Source: Apus apus
Lineage: Eukaryota; Chordata; Aves; Apodiformes; Apodidae
DNA: 64,000 nucleotides
NCBI RefSeq assembly: GCF_020740795.1
Contig: NC_067282.1
Location: 140,664,858-140,728,857 of the forward strand
Direction: 5' to 3'
Below are positions 1-11,339 of this stretch, in pieces (the stretch's first letter is position 1; every line of letters begins with the position of its first letter). The translations under genes and the position numbers were made by a program. The notes under the pieces were generated by a model. It saw only the letters and a program-made list of their open reading frames with translations, was not told the origin of the DNA and made no database searches.

Positions 1-2294
1 GTCTAGAGTAAGTAATGATAAAGACTTTCTGCCAAGTGACAGCAGAGGATGTGCTGCTTCAAAAGCAGGTGTTCTGAGCCAGATAACGACAAATGGCAAG
101 TCCAGACTTTAGTTAAGGGGAAGCAGTGGTGACTGGTATGAGAACAGTATCAGAATGCATGTCTGCATTCTGAACTCCAAGAACCTGTCACGATCTAAGA
201 GCCTGCTGTACCATAACTTGTTTATATGCACGTAAAAGTACAGGAAAATACAAGCAAAATAAGTATTACATCAAATAGCACTACTGTAATGCACATGGGT
301 AAAAGAAGAGAGTGAAAGCACACTGGGGAAAACATAATTTGGGTTTAGAATTTTCAGTGCATTCTCTTAACTTCCTTGGTACATTAGTTCCTTTAAAACG
401 CAAATCCAAACAAATCAGTGGGATGAGAAGAGCAACAACAGCTGCAGGAAGGATATTACCAAGAGATTAAACAGTAGCTCTAGTCTGCCTTATAAAAAGG
501 CATGCGTGTCAACATATCACAGAATCACAGAAGGTCTGGGGTTGGAAGGGACCTCTGAAGATCATGGAGTCCAATCCCCCTGCCAGAGCAGGACCAAAAA
601 CTAGGGCGTATCGTTCAGAAAGGCACCCAGACAGGTCTTGAAAGTCTCCAGAGAAGGAGACTCCACAACCTTGCGGGCATTTCAGACTTTGTACGTATAT
701 ATGTATGCATATTAAAAAATACTTATATATAATGCAAATATTTTTTCTCATAGAAAACAAATGAAGCCCAGAACATGAGGCTGCTAACAAGCTAGAACCA
801 CTTAATTTTCAAAGACCTCATCTCAGGAACTCTCCAAAAAGAATTTATCTAGAATGCACCAGTTATGACCCCTCAATGCCTGAGAGTCAGCCAATTATCT
901 ACAACCTTTAGGACATTTACACTTAAAATGCTGTTATTTCAATTTACCACTTCAGACACACAAAAAAGGATGAGTTGCAAGGCTCAGTGCTAATTTTCCA
1001 ACTTGCTGCCAGTCTGTATTTTTAGGGTGTAGAGAGATATTTATCAAAACCTCAGCTATTTGGAAGATACTAAGCACAATTTTTTAAGGCCAAATAGAAC
1101 AAATGCCTGTCTTGTAATGGCAGGTAAGCTTCTGCCATTTCTGAAGGAACATACTGGTGTATCTTTTGCCACATAAGGATAAACTTGTACTCCACATATG
1201 CTTTTCTGTGAGTAAATAATAGTTAACTCACACAATACTGAACTTAGTTTTTGACCCTATAGAAACTGCATATAGAAGCAGACAGTATGGAATGACTTCC
1301 AAATTTGTAATCTCCCAGAAGCCTGCCATAACAGCTGTTACCTTCATGAAGGTAAGAGATGCCTCTTCAATGCACATATGGAAGGCTTAAGCCAAATGCA
1401 CTAGAAACTTTATATTAGGCACTGATACCTATTCTTCCAGCACCTTGTTGTTAAAACAGTTCATGAACAGCTTCACAAAGAGTAGTACTGGAGATTCTCA
1501 GTGTCCTTTGAGCCCTAGTATATAAACCAATGCACAAAACTCAGACTCAGTTATTTGCTAATGCTGCCTTCACAACTGCATTTATGTAACTGTCCCTAAA
1601 GCAGCACCTTCCAACTCCACTTCTCTACAAATACATTGGATGTCACTCAGAACAGCCTAAAGTAGTTCATGTGGATCCATTAAAATCAGGCTGGTAATCT
1701 ATAATATATAAACAGAAACCCACAACCATTTTACCAATTTGCAAAAGATGTTAATCAGGATACAAGCATGCCAAGTACAATGTGCTATTTAAACAATTAA
1801 GCTTAAACTGGAAGGACAGCTCCTAAGGCACCAAGGTTAACCCAGGGGCCCACAGTTGCTTAAGATGCATCTTACTATCATCCTTTCAGGGAAATGCTAC
1901 CTCCCATCTTGAGCCCAACTACCAAGAAACCTTCAGCTCCACTATTAACTACAATGTAAAAGAAGTTAATCTGGCTACAGCCAAGCGTTCATTAAGTGGG
2001 CAATAGCAGTTGGCAGCTGCTAGTTTCACCAGCTCAACTCAACTCAAACTAGTTGAATTAATCTCAGTTCAATGATAAAAGCTGAGTAAAATTTTATAAC
2101 TTACATTACTGCAATGAGCAAACACTACAAAGAAGTATTTGCACATTACAACACAAAACAAAAAAATACCCTGATGAAGAAACATGGAGAAAAAACAAAT
2201 GCAACACAAAATGTATTCCCATCTTTAGCATTTCAACAGCAGTTGTAACACTAAAGGAAACATCTTCCCTTTGAAAAAGCAAATGGCAACTCAC
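1..2294 (-). other. BCL2L13: BCL2L13 intron (partial), no further exon seen
   Basis: AT-rich sequence downstream of the third coding exon on the minus strand. Apart from one CR1 fragment near 519-680 I recognise no exon. The next expected BCL2L13 block (human PVTYQAFRECTLETT region) is not visible and should lie beyond the left edge. Confidence 0.6.
519..680 (-). mobile_element. CR1 LINE 3'-end fragment
   Basis: Read on the plus strand the block starts with tandem ATCACAGAATCACAG and continues GGTTGGAAGGGACCTCTGAAGATCATGGAGTCCAA in pieces. This is the antisense of a CR1 3' terminus, so the element is inserted on the minus strand with its 3' end at the left. It is truncated at the 5' side, as is usual for CR1, and carries no intact reverse transcriptase. 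Confidence 0.85.
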
Positions 2295-2451
2295 TTGCTA
2301 AGCAAGCTCTGCAGTGCTTTGTGCAGATGTTCTTTCAATTCCTGGGACACTTTCTCCCCCAAATGAGCCAGGCAGTCTTCTATTGAGCTCTCTGGATTGG
2401 CAGGACTGAACACTGGGGAAGTGTGGCAGTCAAATCCTGTAGTGGTAAATG
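2295..2451 (-). CDS. BCL2L13: BCL2L13 third coding exon (last one in window)
   Basis: The 157-bp exon has acceptor TTCTTGCAG (AG at 2453-2452) and donor GTGAGT (GT at 2294-2293). It encodes AFTTTGFDCHTSPVFSPANP, then ESSIEDCLAHLGEKVSQELK and EHLHKALQSLLS, almost residue for residue the mammalian sequence. The last codon is split AA|N. An apparent stop directly after the exon is intronic and does not mark the gene end. Confidence 0.93.
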
Positions 2452-5400
2452 CTGCAAGAAAAAAAGTATACAAAATAAAATAAAATAGACATACATAAGA
2501 ACAGAAATGGTCTCAGACTTCTTATCCCACCAGTTAACAGAGTGTACATAAGGGATGAAAAAATCACAACTCCATAGTCAAAGGATGCATGAACAAACTG
2601 TAGCTAAAAAAATATGGTCCAAATATATTCTTGAAGTACTAACAAGCCATAGATTAGTTTGAGCCACATTTCCCCTCCAGCTCTTATTTCACAACTGCAT
2701 CCTAACTAGCAAATTAGCTGAATGTGCTAACTCTGAGGGAGCAGCAAGAGAGACTCTTTTCCATGGTAAAATCTGCCCACACACAGATGTATGTGCAGTG
2801 ATACTAGAGTATAATTTTTTAAAATAATATTTTCTTCATATAACCTTATCCTCCTCTGTTTAAAATTTCTAAGGTCTATATGGATGAACATAAATAGATC
2901 TAGAGCCTTTCTACTTCTGACTTCCTATTTGCAACACAAATGAAAAACAAAGATAGTTTCCAAATCAGCCCTTGCTGGGAGTCCTGTAAAAGCCACATCT
3001 GTAGATCAAAGCATGTCACAAAAAATAAAGTGAGTAATCTGATGGTTTAAGTCCACACTCCCCTTAATGTTAGCTGCTGAGGAATGTTTTCACTTCTGTC
3101 ATCAACTGGAGCAGCTTAAGGGCTGCTTACATTTCATTGTTTATAGTAGCCTACTAGAAGTCATTAAACTGTTTGCTTTGGCTAGACTCCACTGCTCCAA
3201 ACAGTAACCCTTAACTATTTTACTCCATGTGACAATGTGTAGAAATCTTGTGGGGGAAGGAGGGTAAAGAGAATCAATGCATCCAAAAATCTCAACTAGA
3301 GTACCTGTTACAAATTAACCACCATTATAGTGCATAGATGTTATTGATAGATATGGGAAAATCTGAAGAGCACCTTCCAAGATTTCTTCATCAAGATGCT
3401 TTAGCTCCTCCTCGATTTCTATTTTAATCTTCTCCAAAGCCTCTTTCTCCGGAGCATGTTGTGCCATAAGCTGTTGTTGAGTCCCTAAAAGAAACCAGAG
3501 AAATTATTTAGACGTAGTATTTCAAATAGAGTAGATAATGGAACATTATATTGAAATGTTAATTATAAAGGAATTCAAAGTGAAAGTTCTATTTCAGACA
3601 GCAACATAAAAAGCATGATCCCTTAAGGGCACTTATTACACAAGTTTTACTACAAGAATCCAGAAACTCAAACTTCTGGGCCCATTCAAGACATAACAGG
3701 TGTTTTAAATATGAAGATATTTTAAAAAAAATAAAAATAACTGTAATGCCACAAACAGAACATATAACAGTGTTAGAAACAAACTAATTTTAAATTTAAG
3801 ACCAAAATCAAACCAAGGCACCCAAAGAAGCAATCATTAAGGCAAACACACTCACCAAAACACAGTAGGCATAGGCATAAGCTTGGTTTTTAGTAAGAAA
3901 ATATAAAATCAACATTGATGCCTACAAAATGTACAAAAAAACTCAGAGTAATTAGGTAATTACATCGATGAAGACTCCTGAAATGTATTAACTGCACATT
4001 ATTTTGCTTTTCATGAGAAACCTACAGTCCACAATGATAACTTAAGATTGGGTTCACAAGTAACAATAGAGGCAGAGGACCCCAGAACTATCAGACATCT
4101 GTCAATTCTCATCTCCTAATCAAGTTATTCCGGAATTTTAAAAGGCTGCTTATCCCCAGAAGTACACATGCCTAGTCTGGGATACAAATGTGTGCTGACC
4201 CTTGATACTTGGTAACAAGAAGTTGTTTCAGCCATAACATTCAGGATTACACAGACTCTCAACCATCTTAATTATTATACTGTAGCAAAAGAGAGACACA
4301 AAACCACTCGTTTCCAAAAAAAGCAAAGTTATTTAAAACACTTGAACCTTTAAGGAACAGCCTACTGAATGTCAACCTTTCCAACGCAAGTAACTGCTGT
4401 ATGGGAAGAGCACTAACAGAAAGACCAGATGTCTGGGACTGAGTTCCAGCTCTGAACTCTTTGCTATTTAGCTGCTTTTTCTTTGGGTTTACTCATCTTT
4501 ATTTCTTCCATCAGCTTTCATGCACACCTTCAAAGCCCATTCTTAAAGCACACTATAAAAACTGTTCCATTAACTGCTGTCTTTTTTTCACCAAACATCA
4601 CTGAATCAGTAGCCTCCCACTGAAATGTTCTTCTTCCTTTCTTTGCATTACTTAAAACGTCCTACTTAGAAATAAAAAGGATCTCTGTTGTATCTGCACA
4701 AATAGGAAAGTGCATTTTGTGTCAGCTTACTCCTGAAATAAACAAACAAATAAAACTGACCACAAAACTTCCATTTGCTAAGTAATTCCCCTTCCAGCCA
4801 TTTTGTTCCCTAAGTTTTGGGTCAATTACCTGTCTTCATTAGCCCTGCACTCTGCTACTTGCAACATTATCATTGACCGGGTTACCCAAAACACATTTTC
4901 TTAGCTCTCTTAACTTCTGAGTATTCCTTGGAACTATTTTTTGGGACTTCATATTCTCTCGTGCCCATGATTTAAATATGATCTCTTGGCTGATCTTCTG
5001 ATAACATTGCCCACATCCACTGTTTCTTTCTCATACACCCAAATACTGGTGACTCTCCAAACTACCCCACCCTTCCTTCACTTACACCAACTGCCTACAG
5101 CTCTACCTGGGCATCTAGACATGGTTCCTCTCTACAGACATTCTTCACTCAGTTGAAGAAAATAAAAAGTAAAAAGCATTTGTATCTGTAATGTTGGTAT
5201 CATCTGGCTTCATTTCTTCCTCATCACATTTCACATCCAAATATTCAGGTAAGTCCTGCAACACCTAGTAAAGCTTTCTGGTATATTGGTCTTCATTCCT
5301 GTTCTGAAGACACTAAATAACAACTCAGTGGTCTTATGAACAACTGCCTATTATCTTCAATTCATTTCTAATTCTGCTTGAACTCACTTTAAGTGCTGTA

Positions 5401-8400
5401 TCACCTTCCCCTTTCCTCCACATTATATCACTAGTTTTCATATCAGTGTGTGTGAAAACCAGAAAACTAACAACGCTAGTTAACACACACAAAGATGTAG
5501 TAGTACCGAGCATTTTCTGTATTTAAAACAACATTGGACAATAAGCTTGCCATGTTTCCTACATTTGAAGAGTAAGGTAAAAATCCGTAGAATCAACCTA
5601 CTGAATGTTTGATAATGCTTAAAAAAAAAGCACTCATTAGATACCTGTGAGACAAAATATTTCTAAACCGATGTACAACTCAGTGCAAAATGTTTACACT
5701 TATTTATGTGAACACTTTAAAGGAACAACAGTCAGTCAGTTTAACTCAATTTTACTTAACCACAATTAGATCATCACCACCATGTTCAGAATAACTTTAC
5801 TTAGCTTCTTAAATCCCTTCTCAGTCTCCCTTTGCTACTCTGAACAGTAAATTCCAGAGAGGAGCAAAACTGTTCCTCTTTTTAGTTAATGAACAGACAC
5901 TCACTAATGCCTTGTCAGTCCCTTTAAGGTCACCTCTTTGAATGACCAAACCACTCCTTCACAGTCAAGTGCAACAAGTATATGCAAGTACAAACTCTTA
6001 TTTTTAACCTGTGCTTCACCCTGTATATGGAAGGCATGAGGGTGTTCAGAAGAGCACCCGTTCTCACGGGACTAATGTGATGATGATCACACATGACAAG
6101 CTGTCATACTTGATAATAAGTCACCCGGAAAATGGAAGGAAGAGAAATTCCATTCCTGCCAGCATACAAAAGAGCTGTTTAGATAATCAGTGCTGCAGTC
6201 AATGGTTTCCATCTCGTAACACCCACAACTCTGCAGCAGCTGCTGATTCCAATAGCACCTGACTATTCAGTTGTGCCAAAACATCAAAAAACTACCCACC
6301 CCAGACCAGTGACTCTGCACGGTTTATTCCCCTAATTATCAATGGACTTCAGCTTTCTGTATCTCCTGTATGTTGAGACCACTACCAACAAAAAATTGTA
6401 CCCAGTGCTGAAGAACAGTGTTATTCCATTAGCAAAGGTCCTAAGCGAGCAGTATCTTTTTATCCTTTAGACAACTTCCAAGTCAGTTCACAAATAAATA
6501 GAATAAAACAGTAAAAACAACTTCTAGTAGAGGAAAACATATTTGCATTGTTTCATAATGCAAATGCTCACACCAAAAATGGTGGCTGAAAGATCCACAC
6601 ACATTTGAGTGCTTTCCTGTGCTGAAAAAATGGGCCTGCCTATTACAGGCTTTTGGTAAACTGGTTCTGGAAGACCTCTTCCCAGCCCAAAGGCACAACT
6701 GAGAAGTGATAAAAATATATGAAAGCTCTTTACAAACATATTAATCTTTTTCTTTTAATGAAAAATATATCCATTACCGCAGCAAATTCCAGAACACAGA
6801 CTGCCACACATAGATGTAGACCTTGATTTGAGAAACGTTTAAAAGAAGTTCTTTATAAACCATAAAAAGGCTTTCCTTGAAATAAACTAAAAATGTCCAA
6901 AATATGAAGAGCCAAAAGGAGACAAGACATTGCCAACTAGCAGTCTTTTTTTTTTTTTTTTTTTTTGACAGGAGTCTTAATTTAGTGGCAATTCACATTT
7001 CTGGAGGGACCACCTCTTTCTTCTCTAAGTCATATTCCAACATCTCTCTTTCCTTGCCTCAGTTCAGGATATAGCTCCCTCATTACCAAGAACTGGTTTG
7101 ATCTGACCTACAACATGTACCTTTTCAGGCTGTGATTTTTCATCCAAAGTAGGTATGTTTTGCCCTGTGACAGTAAATGGAGTATGAAGAAAACCAAGAT
7201 TCTGCAACAACCAGCCTAAGTGTCACCTGATGACAGAAAACCTTTCAACGACAGCAATACAACCTATGACAGTCAAAACGGTATAAAAGAGGTACTACTT
7301 TTGGGATGGCCACTAAGGAGCCTTGAGCTCATGTACAATGCATGAAACCTGACTATCTCTGCCTATCTGTACATGAATTTCCTATCTGAAGCACGTGAAA
7401 AAAAAAAACATAAAACCCACTTCTCCCAGTAACCTAGTTCAACGCTGCACAGCTCTAAGAAATGTGTGTGGGAAACCACTAAAATGCCTCGATCACTGCC
7501 TTCATACACTTCATACATCAATTCCAAAACAGGTAATAAATGGTCAAAAGAATACTGTGCACAATAATTGGATTAAAGTATTGTGGATAGCATGCACCTC
7601 AATGAAATTGTAAACGTGTCAAAACCTTGTTCACCTCTTGAGTAATACATGCCTTCATGTAATAGTGGCACTGATGATAAATCTTTCAGACACTATGTGA
7701 GCTAAGGGATTATTTAAGATTTCTCATTCTGTCAAGGAAAACACGGATAAACTACTTTCCTTCAGAATCTTCATTACAGCCACAGGCTCGAGGGTTAGGG
7801 TCAAACAATGGGGAAGCAGATTAAAAAACAGAAATACCTTAAAAGATACTCCTTGATGAAACACAAATAAGCATTTATAATACAAATATACTGAATCACA
7901 AAATCTAAGTACTTTGACTCACTTAAAAAGTAAGTAGTACTAACAACTGCTGCAGACTGGAAGCTTCTGTAACAAGTGTGAACTTCAAGGAATAAAATAC
8001 AGAAATGTTTTCTAATACTTGGTATTTATTTTTTGTGTATGTAAGTACTAGATACTACAGAAGTTCTGAGAAAATACTAAAGCATCTCTCCACAATCTAA
8101 TGAACAGATAACTGAGAGCTTCCACATATTTAAAGTAATTGTACTCATCTGTTGCCTCAAACCACATGAATTTGTGTAGATGGTATCTTACTGTGTGTGT
8201 TTTATCAGATTTATCCAAGGAATTTGTATTATTCACCTACCTGAAAACTTACCAAAGTAATAGAATTTACTGCTAATGGACTTTGCTTTAAATAAACTGA
8301 AGTAAGTCCTATTTAGAATCACTATTCTGCCAAAATTGTAATAGGAATAATCCCTCAAACTACTGCCCAGTTCAGTCTGCTGTATTTTCTTTTGGAGACA

Positions 8401-11270
8401 CTGAAATACAATACAGAATACTACACTGAAATCAACTACTGAATACTATAGAGCTGTAATGTTAAAAGATTGGTTTGTCCAATAAAACTGTCTTTCCTCT
8501 AAGACCCTGGAATACTGCAGATGGATCCCTCTTCAGCCCCTACACTGAAGAGCAGCTATCTGAATACAACTTCCTAAGTAGGAATCAGATACTGACTTAG
8601 ATTGGCTTTCTTTGATTGACGCCAGTCATTTTAGCCATTTGGTCATAAACACCAAATAAGAGATACAAAAGTAAATACAATGAGATAATTTTCTATGTAA
8701 TTTGTCTGAGTTTTCTCCTCACTAAATAAAATCCCTCCAAAAATCATCAGTCTTGTAAAGCATATGTCTGCAAAAAAAAATGAGACATTTTAACAGGAAA
8801 TCTAACAAACATCCTAAAGATTTACTTTTATCTGAGTTTTTGGAACAAAGAGACAAACATCAGAAAGAGAACTCTCTAGTATGAAATGCAGGAAAGCAGA
8901 GGTTTGGGGGACATGACCATAGGGTGAAAGAGAAGGGAATGGACAAAAGCATACAGCTTCTCCTGCCAGTTCTAGCAGAGTTAAAATAGCACTACTCCTG
9001 TTTGGAAAGATCCCTTTTTTCTTTGTTTTTTTGACCCATCAGATACCTTCTCTAGTTTAACTGGAGTGATGAAACTTCACTAAAATCTGTGAGACTGCTG
9101 TAGAAGGAGACCCAAGCGAGGTACAGAAATACAACCACACCTCGTGCTGTACACATGCAGAGGAAGGAGAGAAGATCCTCCAGTAAGTGATGGAAGGTGT
9201 CAGTAATGAGGCTCCTGCTCTGAACTGCCCTCTAGAGGAGCCCCTCACTCTCCCGTACTGAAGGAGATGAAAGTGTTACAAGGGCAAACTAAAAGTAGCC
9301 TTTCTGGATACCCACCTTACATTGCAATATGATACAGAGATCAGATAGAGTTAGGACTTACTTGGATCTAAGTAAAATATCTGAAGGGGAGGTACCATAT
9401 ACCGGAGTCAATGCCTCATATGAATGAAACATGTAAAATTAGTGTTCCACAGTTAAAACAGGAACAGGCAACAGCCACAATCACTGCTTCCACTGTGATC
9501 GATAAAAGGTCTGTCAGCATAATAACCAAATAAAGCAAAGTAAGATTAAGCGGCAGGTACTTTATATCAGAATGTTCTCAATTCATATATCCACAGAGAG
9601 TAGAAAAAATACTGACCAGCATTCTAAAGTACCACAAAAATCATTGATGAAAGGAACTTGGTATCAGTAAAGATATTATTACATCAATGGCTGTTGACAG
9701 TGGGTGAAAAACACACTGACAAGCACCATGTAGTGTCATAGTGTTGTTGTCTGTTATACGTCTTAGTTACCAGAAGTTTCCTCCCCGTTATGAGATTTTA
9801 TACAATAACTATTCATTTCCATTTTCTGGCTTTCACATCTCTTTTGTTCTGACCAGGTTTCTCAGACCACACTTGTTACTGTAATACTCAGCTGCCTTCC
9901 AGCAGTGCATTGGGCAGTGCAGGCAATATCCATTATGGGCTGCTGCTGCTCTCCCTCTCTCCCTAGGGAAGAATATAGAGCATATAGACCTGAGTGCTTT
10001 GGTACAGTTCCCTGCAAGCAGGCAAAAGCACATTTTCCAACAAAGAGTTTTACGAAACAGCATGTTGCCACTAAGGTGCCTCTACTTTCAGGGATCTCAG
10101 GTGTAGTCAAACAGACACACCTTAAATATAGTAAGATTAATTCTATAAACGATATATAACGATCATATACTATACGTTTTAATGCCAAATTGAAAAAATA
10201 TTTTGTGTCACAACTTTCATGGTATCTTTTCTTTCCAGGAATTTCTGACTTCATGACAGGTAAGTTCAGTAAATGACAGAATATGCATTACTACATTCTT
10301 GTTAAAAAGAAGATTCCGAGAACTGCCTTTGTATTTTTTTTATTATGCCTTTCATCACAGTAACTTCTGAATCATTTGAACTAGTAGTGACTGTAACATC
10401 ATTAAGAAGTGACAAGCCACCAAAACAATCCTGACAAACAACACTGTTTAAGTACTTGCCACCACAAAATAAAGGACGTTTTACTACCTAAGTTTATGTA
10501 AAATACAATCTCTCAAACTTTTTGAATTTTGCCTGCGATTTACTTATTTCATCTCCTAGACGCATAAATCTGTTCTGGAAATTTATGATCCTATCTGACT
10601 TCATGAAGTCAGACCTTGACTTCCCAAAAACAAATACATATGGATGCAGCATAGGCCAGGTTAAGCCTGGCATCTCTGCACTACTACTGACTGACAACAA
10701 CAGAGGTGTTAATGTAACAGGGCAAAGCTATTTAGCATACCAGATAGCTCCAGCCCTGCTCAGGGTTTATGCCAGTAAACACCATCTCACCCTCTGCATA
10801 CTTCCACTTGCCTCCCAAAAAAAAAGCAAGGATGGGCTTAAATTCTCAAGATGGCTCAAGAAAGAGAATAATACAACCATTCCTCCTAACCTCAAGACAG
10901 CTACTAAAACTAATTATTTGCTTCATAAACACCAATCTGCCCTGGCATAGCTCCAATTACATTGTAAGCTCAATACAAACAGCTTTGTTTCCATCAGCAT
11001 CGCTCCTCATTATTTTAAATTAATAAAATGAGAGATGCATTACACTAAACATCAGGCTAACATTCCGCATCCATGCACAAACAGCTGAAGAACCAATTGC
11101 AAACACAGCTGCCTACGTAAACAGGCACGGGTGAATATGCAAATATTACCTAGAGTTGAAGGAGGAGGATGCTCCTTTGGCTTCTCTTGTGATAAAAGTC
11201 CCAGGTAGCTGAGAACTACGTATTTTGTTTCATAGTGAAATCCTACAGGCACGGCAGTAGAGGACGCCAT
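2295..11270 (-). CDS. BCL2L13: BCL2L13 (Bcl-rambo), 5' part: three coding exons; 3' part off the left edge
   Basis: BCL2L13 is an outer-mitochondrial-membrane member of the Bcl-2 family that promotes mitochondrial fragmentation and acts as an LC3-binding mitophagy receptor. Coding exons on the minus strand are 11270-11150, 3484-3374 and 2451-2295 (389 nt, about 130 codons; human protein about 485). Phases agree: G|GG joins exons 1 and 2, G|CA joins exons 2 and 3, and exon 3 ends with two bases of a split codon. The protein begins MASSTAVPVGFHYETKYVVL, nearly the human N terminus, which decides the start. The third exon carries the family-typical stretch TSPVFSPANPESSIEDCLAH. Within the family the N-terminal part holds BH4-like and BH3-like regions. 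The BH1/BH2 regions, the long acidic segment with the LC3-interacting motif and the C-terminal membrane anchor are not in the window. The gene is divergent from ATP6V1E1, as in human. Confidence 0.93.
3374..3484 (-). CDS. BCL2L13: BCL2L13 second coding exon
   Basis: This 111-bp exon is too short for simple ORF listing. The acceptor TTTTAG is at 3485-3486, and it encodes GTQQQLMAQHAPEKEALEK then IKIEIEEELKHLDEEILE. The human counterpart contains KTEIEEELKSLDKEISE, so the exon is secure. The charged, probably helical segment precedes the AF(T/S)TTGFD block of the next exon. The donor reads GAAG|GTGCTC. It is a valid GT but lacks the usual purine-rich positions 3-6, so it looks weak. Confidence 0.9.
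3485..11149 (-). other. BCL2L13: BCL2L13 intron between first and second coding exons
   Basis: A 7.7-kb AT-rich stretch with no recognisable coding exon on either strand. It contains a 21-base T run at 6946-6966 and a perfect 20-bp palindrome at 10594-10613. Several short ORFs occur here, but none resembles a known protein. Confidence 0.6.
10594..10613. repeat. Perfect 20-bp palindrome in BCL2L13 intron
   Basis: TCTGACTTCATGAAGTCAGA reads the same on both strands. It could form a small cruciform or be a dimeric factor site; no function is implied by position. Confidence 0.9.
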
Positions 11271-11339
11271 CGGGTTGGCTTGCAACGCGGCAGGGCTCTT
11301 ACGGGGCACGAAGGGGTTTCTCTGGGTAACTGAGGAAGA
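11150..11339 (-). CDS. BCL2L13: BCL2L13 first coding exon with the end of the 5' UTR
   Basis: The acceptor is a pyrimidine-rich run ending in AG at 11341-11340. The 5' UTR part is 11339-11271 and the ATG is at 11270-11268. The exon encodes 40 residues plus one base, ending ...PPPSTL and G, followed by the donor GTAATA (GT at 11149-11148). The reading frame is open for some way upstream of the ATG, but that sequence is the intron acceptor region and is not conserved coding. The start is therefore placed at MASS, as in the human protein. Confidence 0.93.

Noticed and set aside
2291-2473. 60-codon minus-strand ORF taken as a complete small protein starting MYTFF
   Set aside because: The first residues are intronic (pyrimidine tract and acceptor). 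The real content is the internal BCL2L13 exon 2451-2295.
10522-10950. 142-codon plus-strand ORF in a BCL2L13 intron
   Set aside because: No similarity to any family I know, no splice context or promoter, and it is partly created by the palindrome at 10594-10613.
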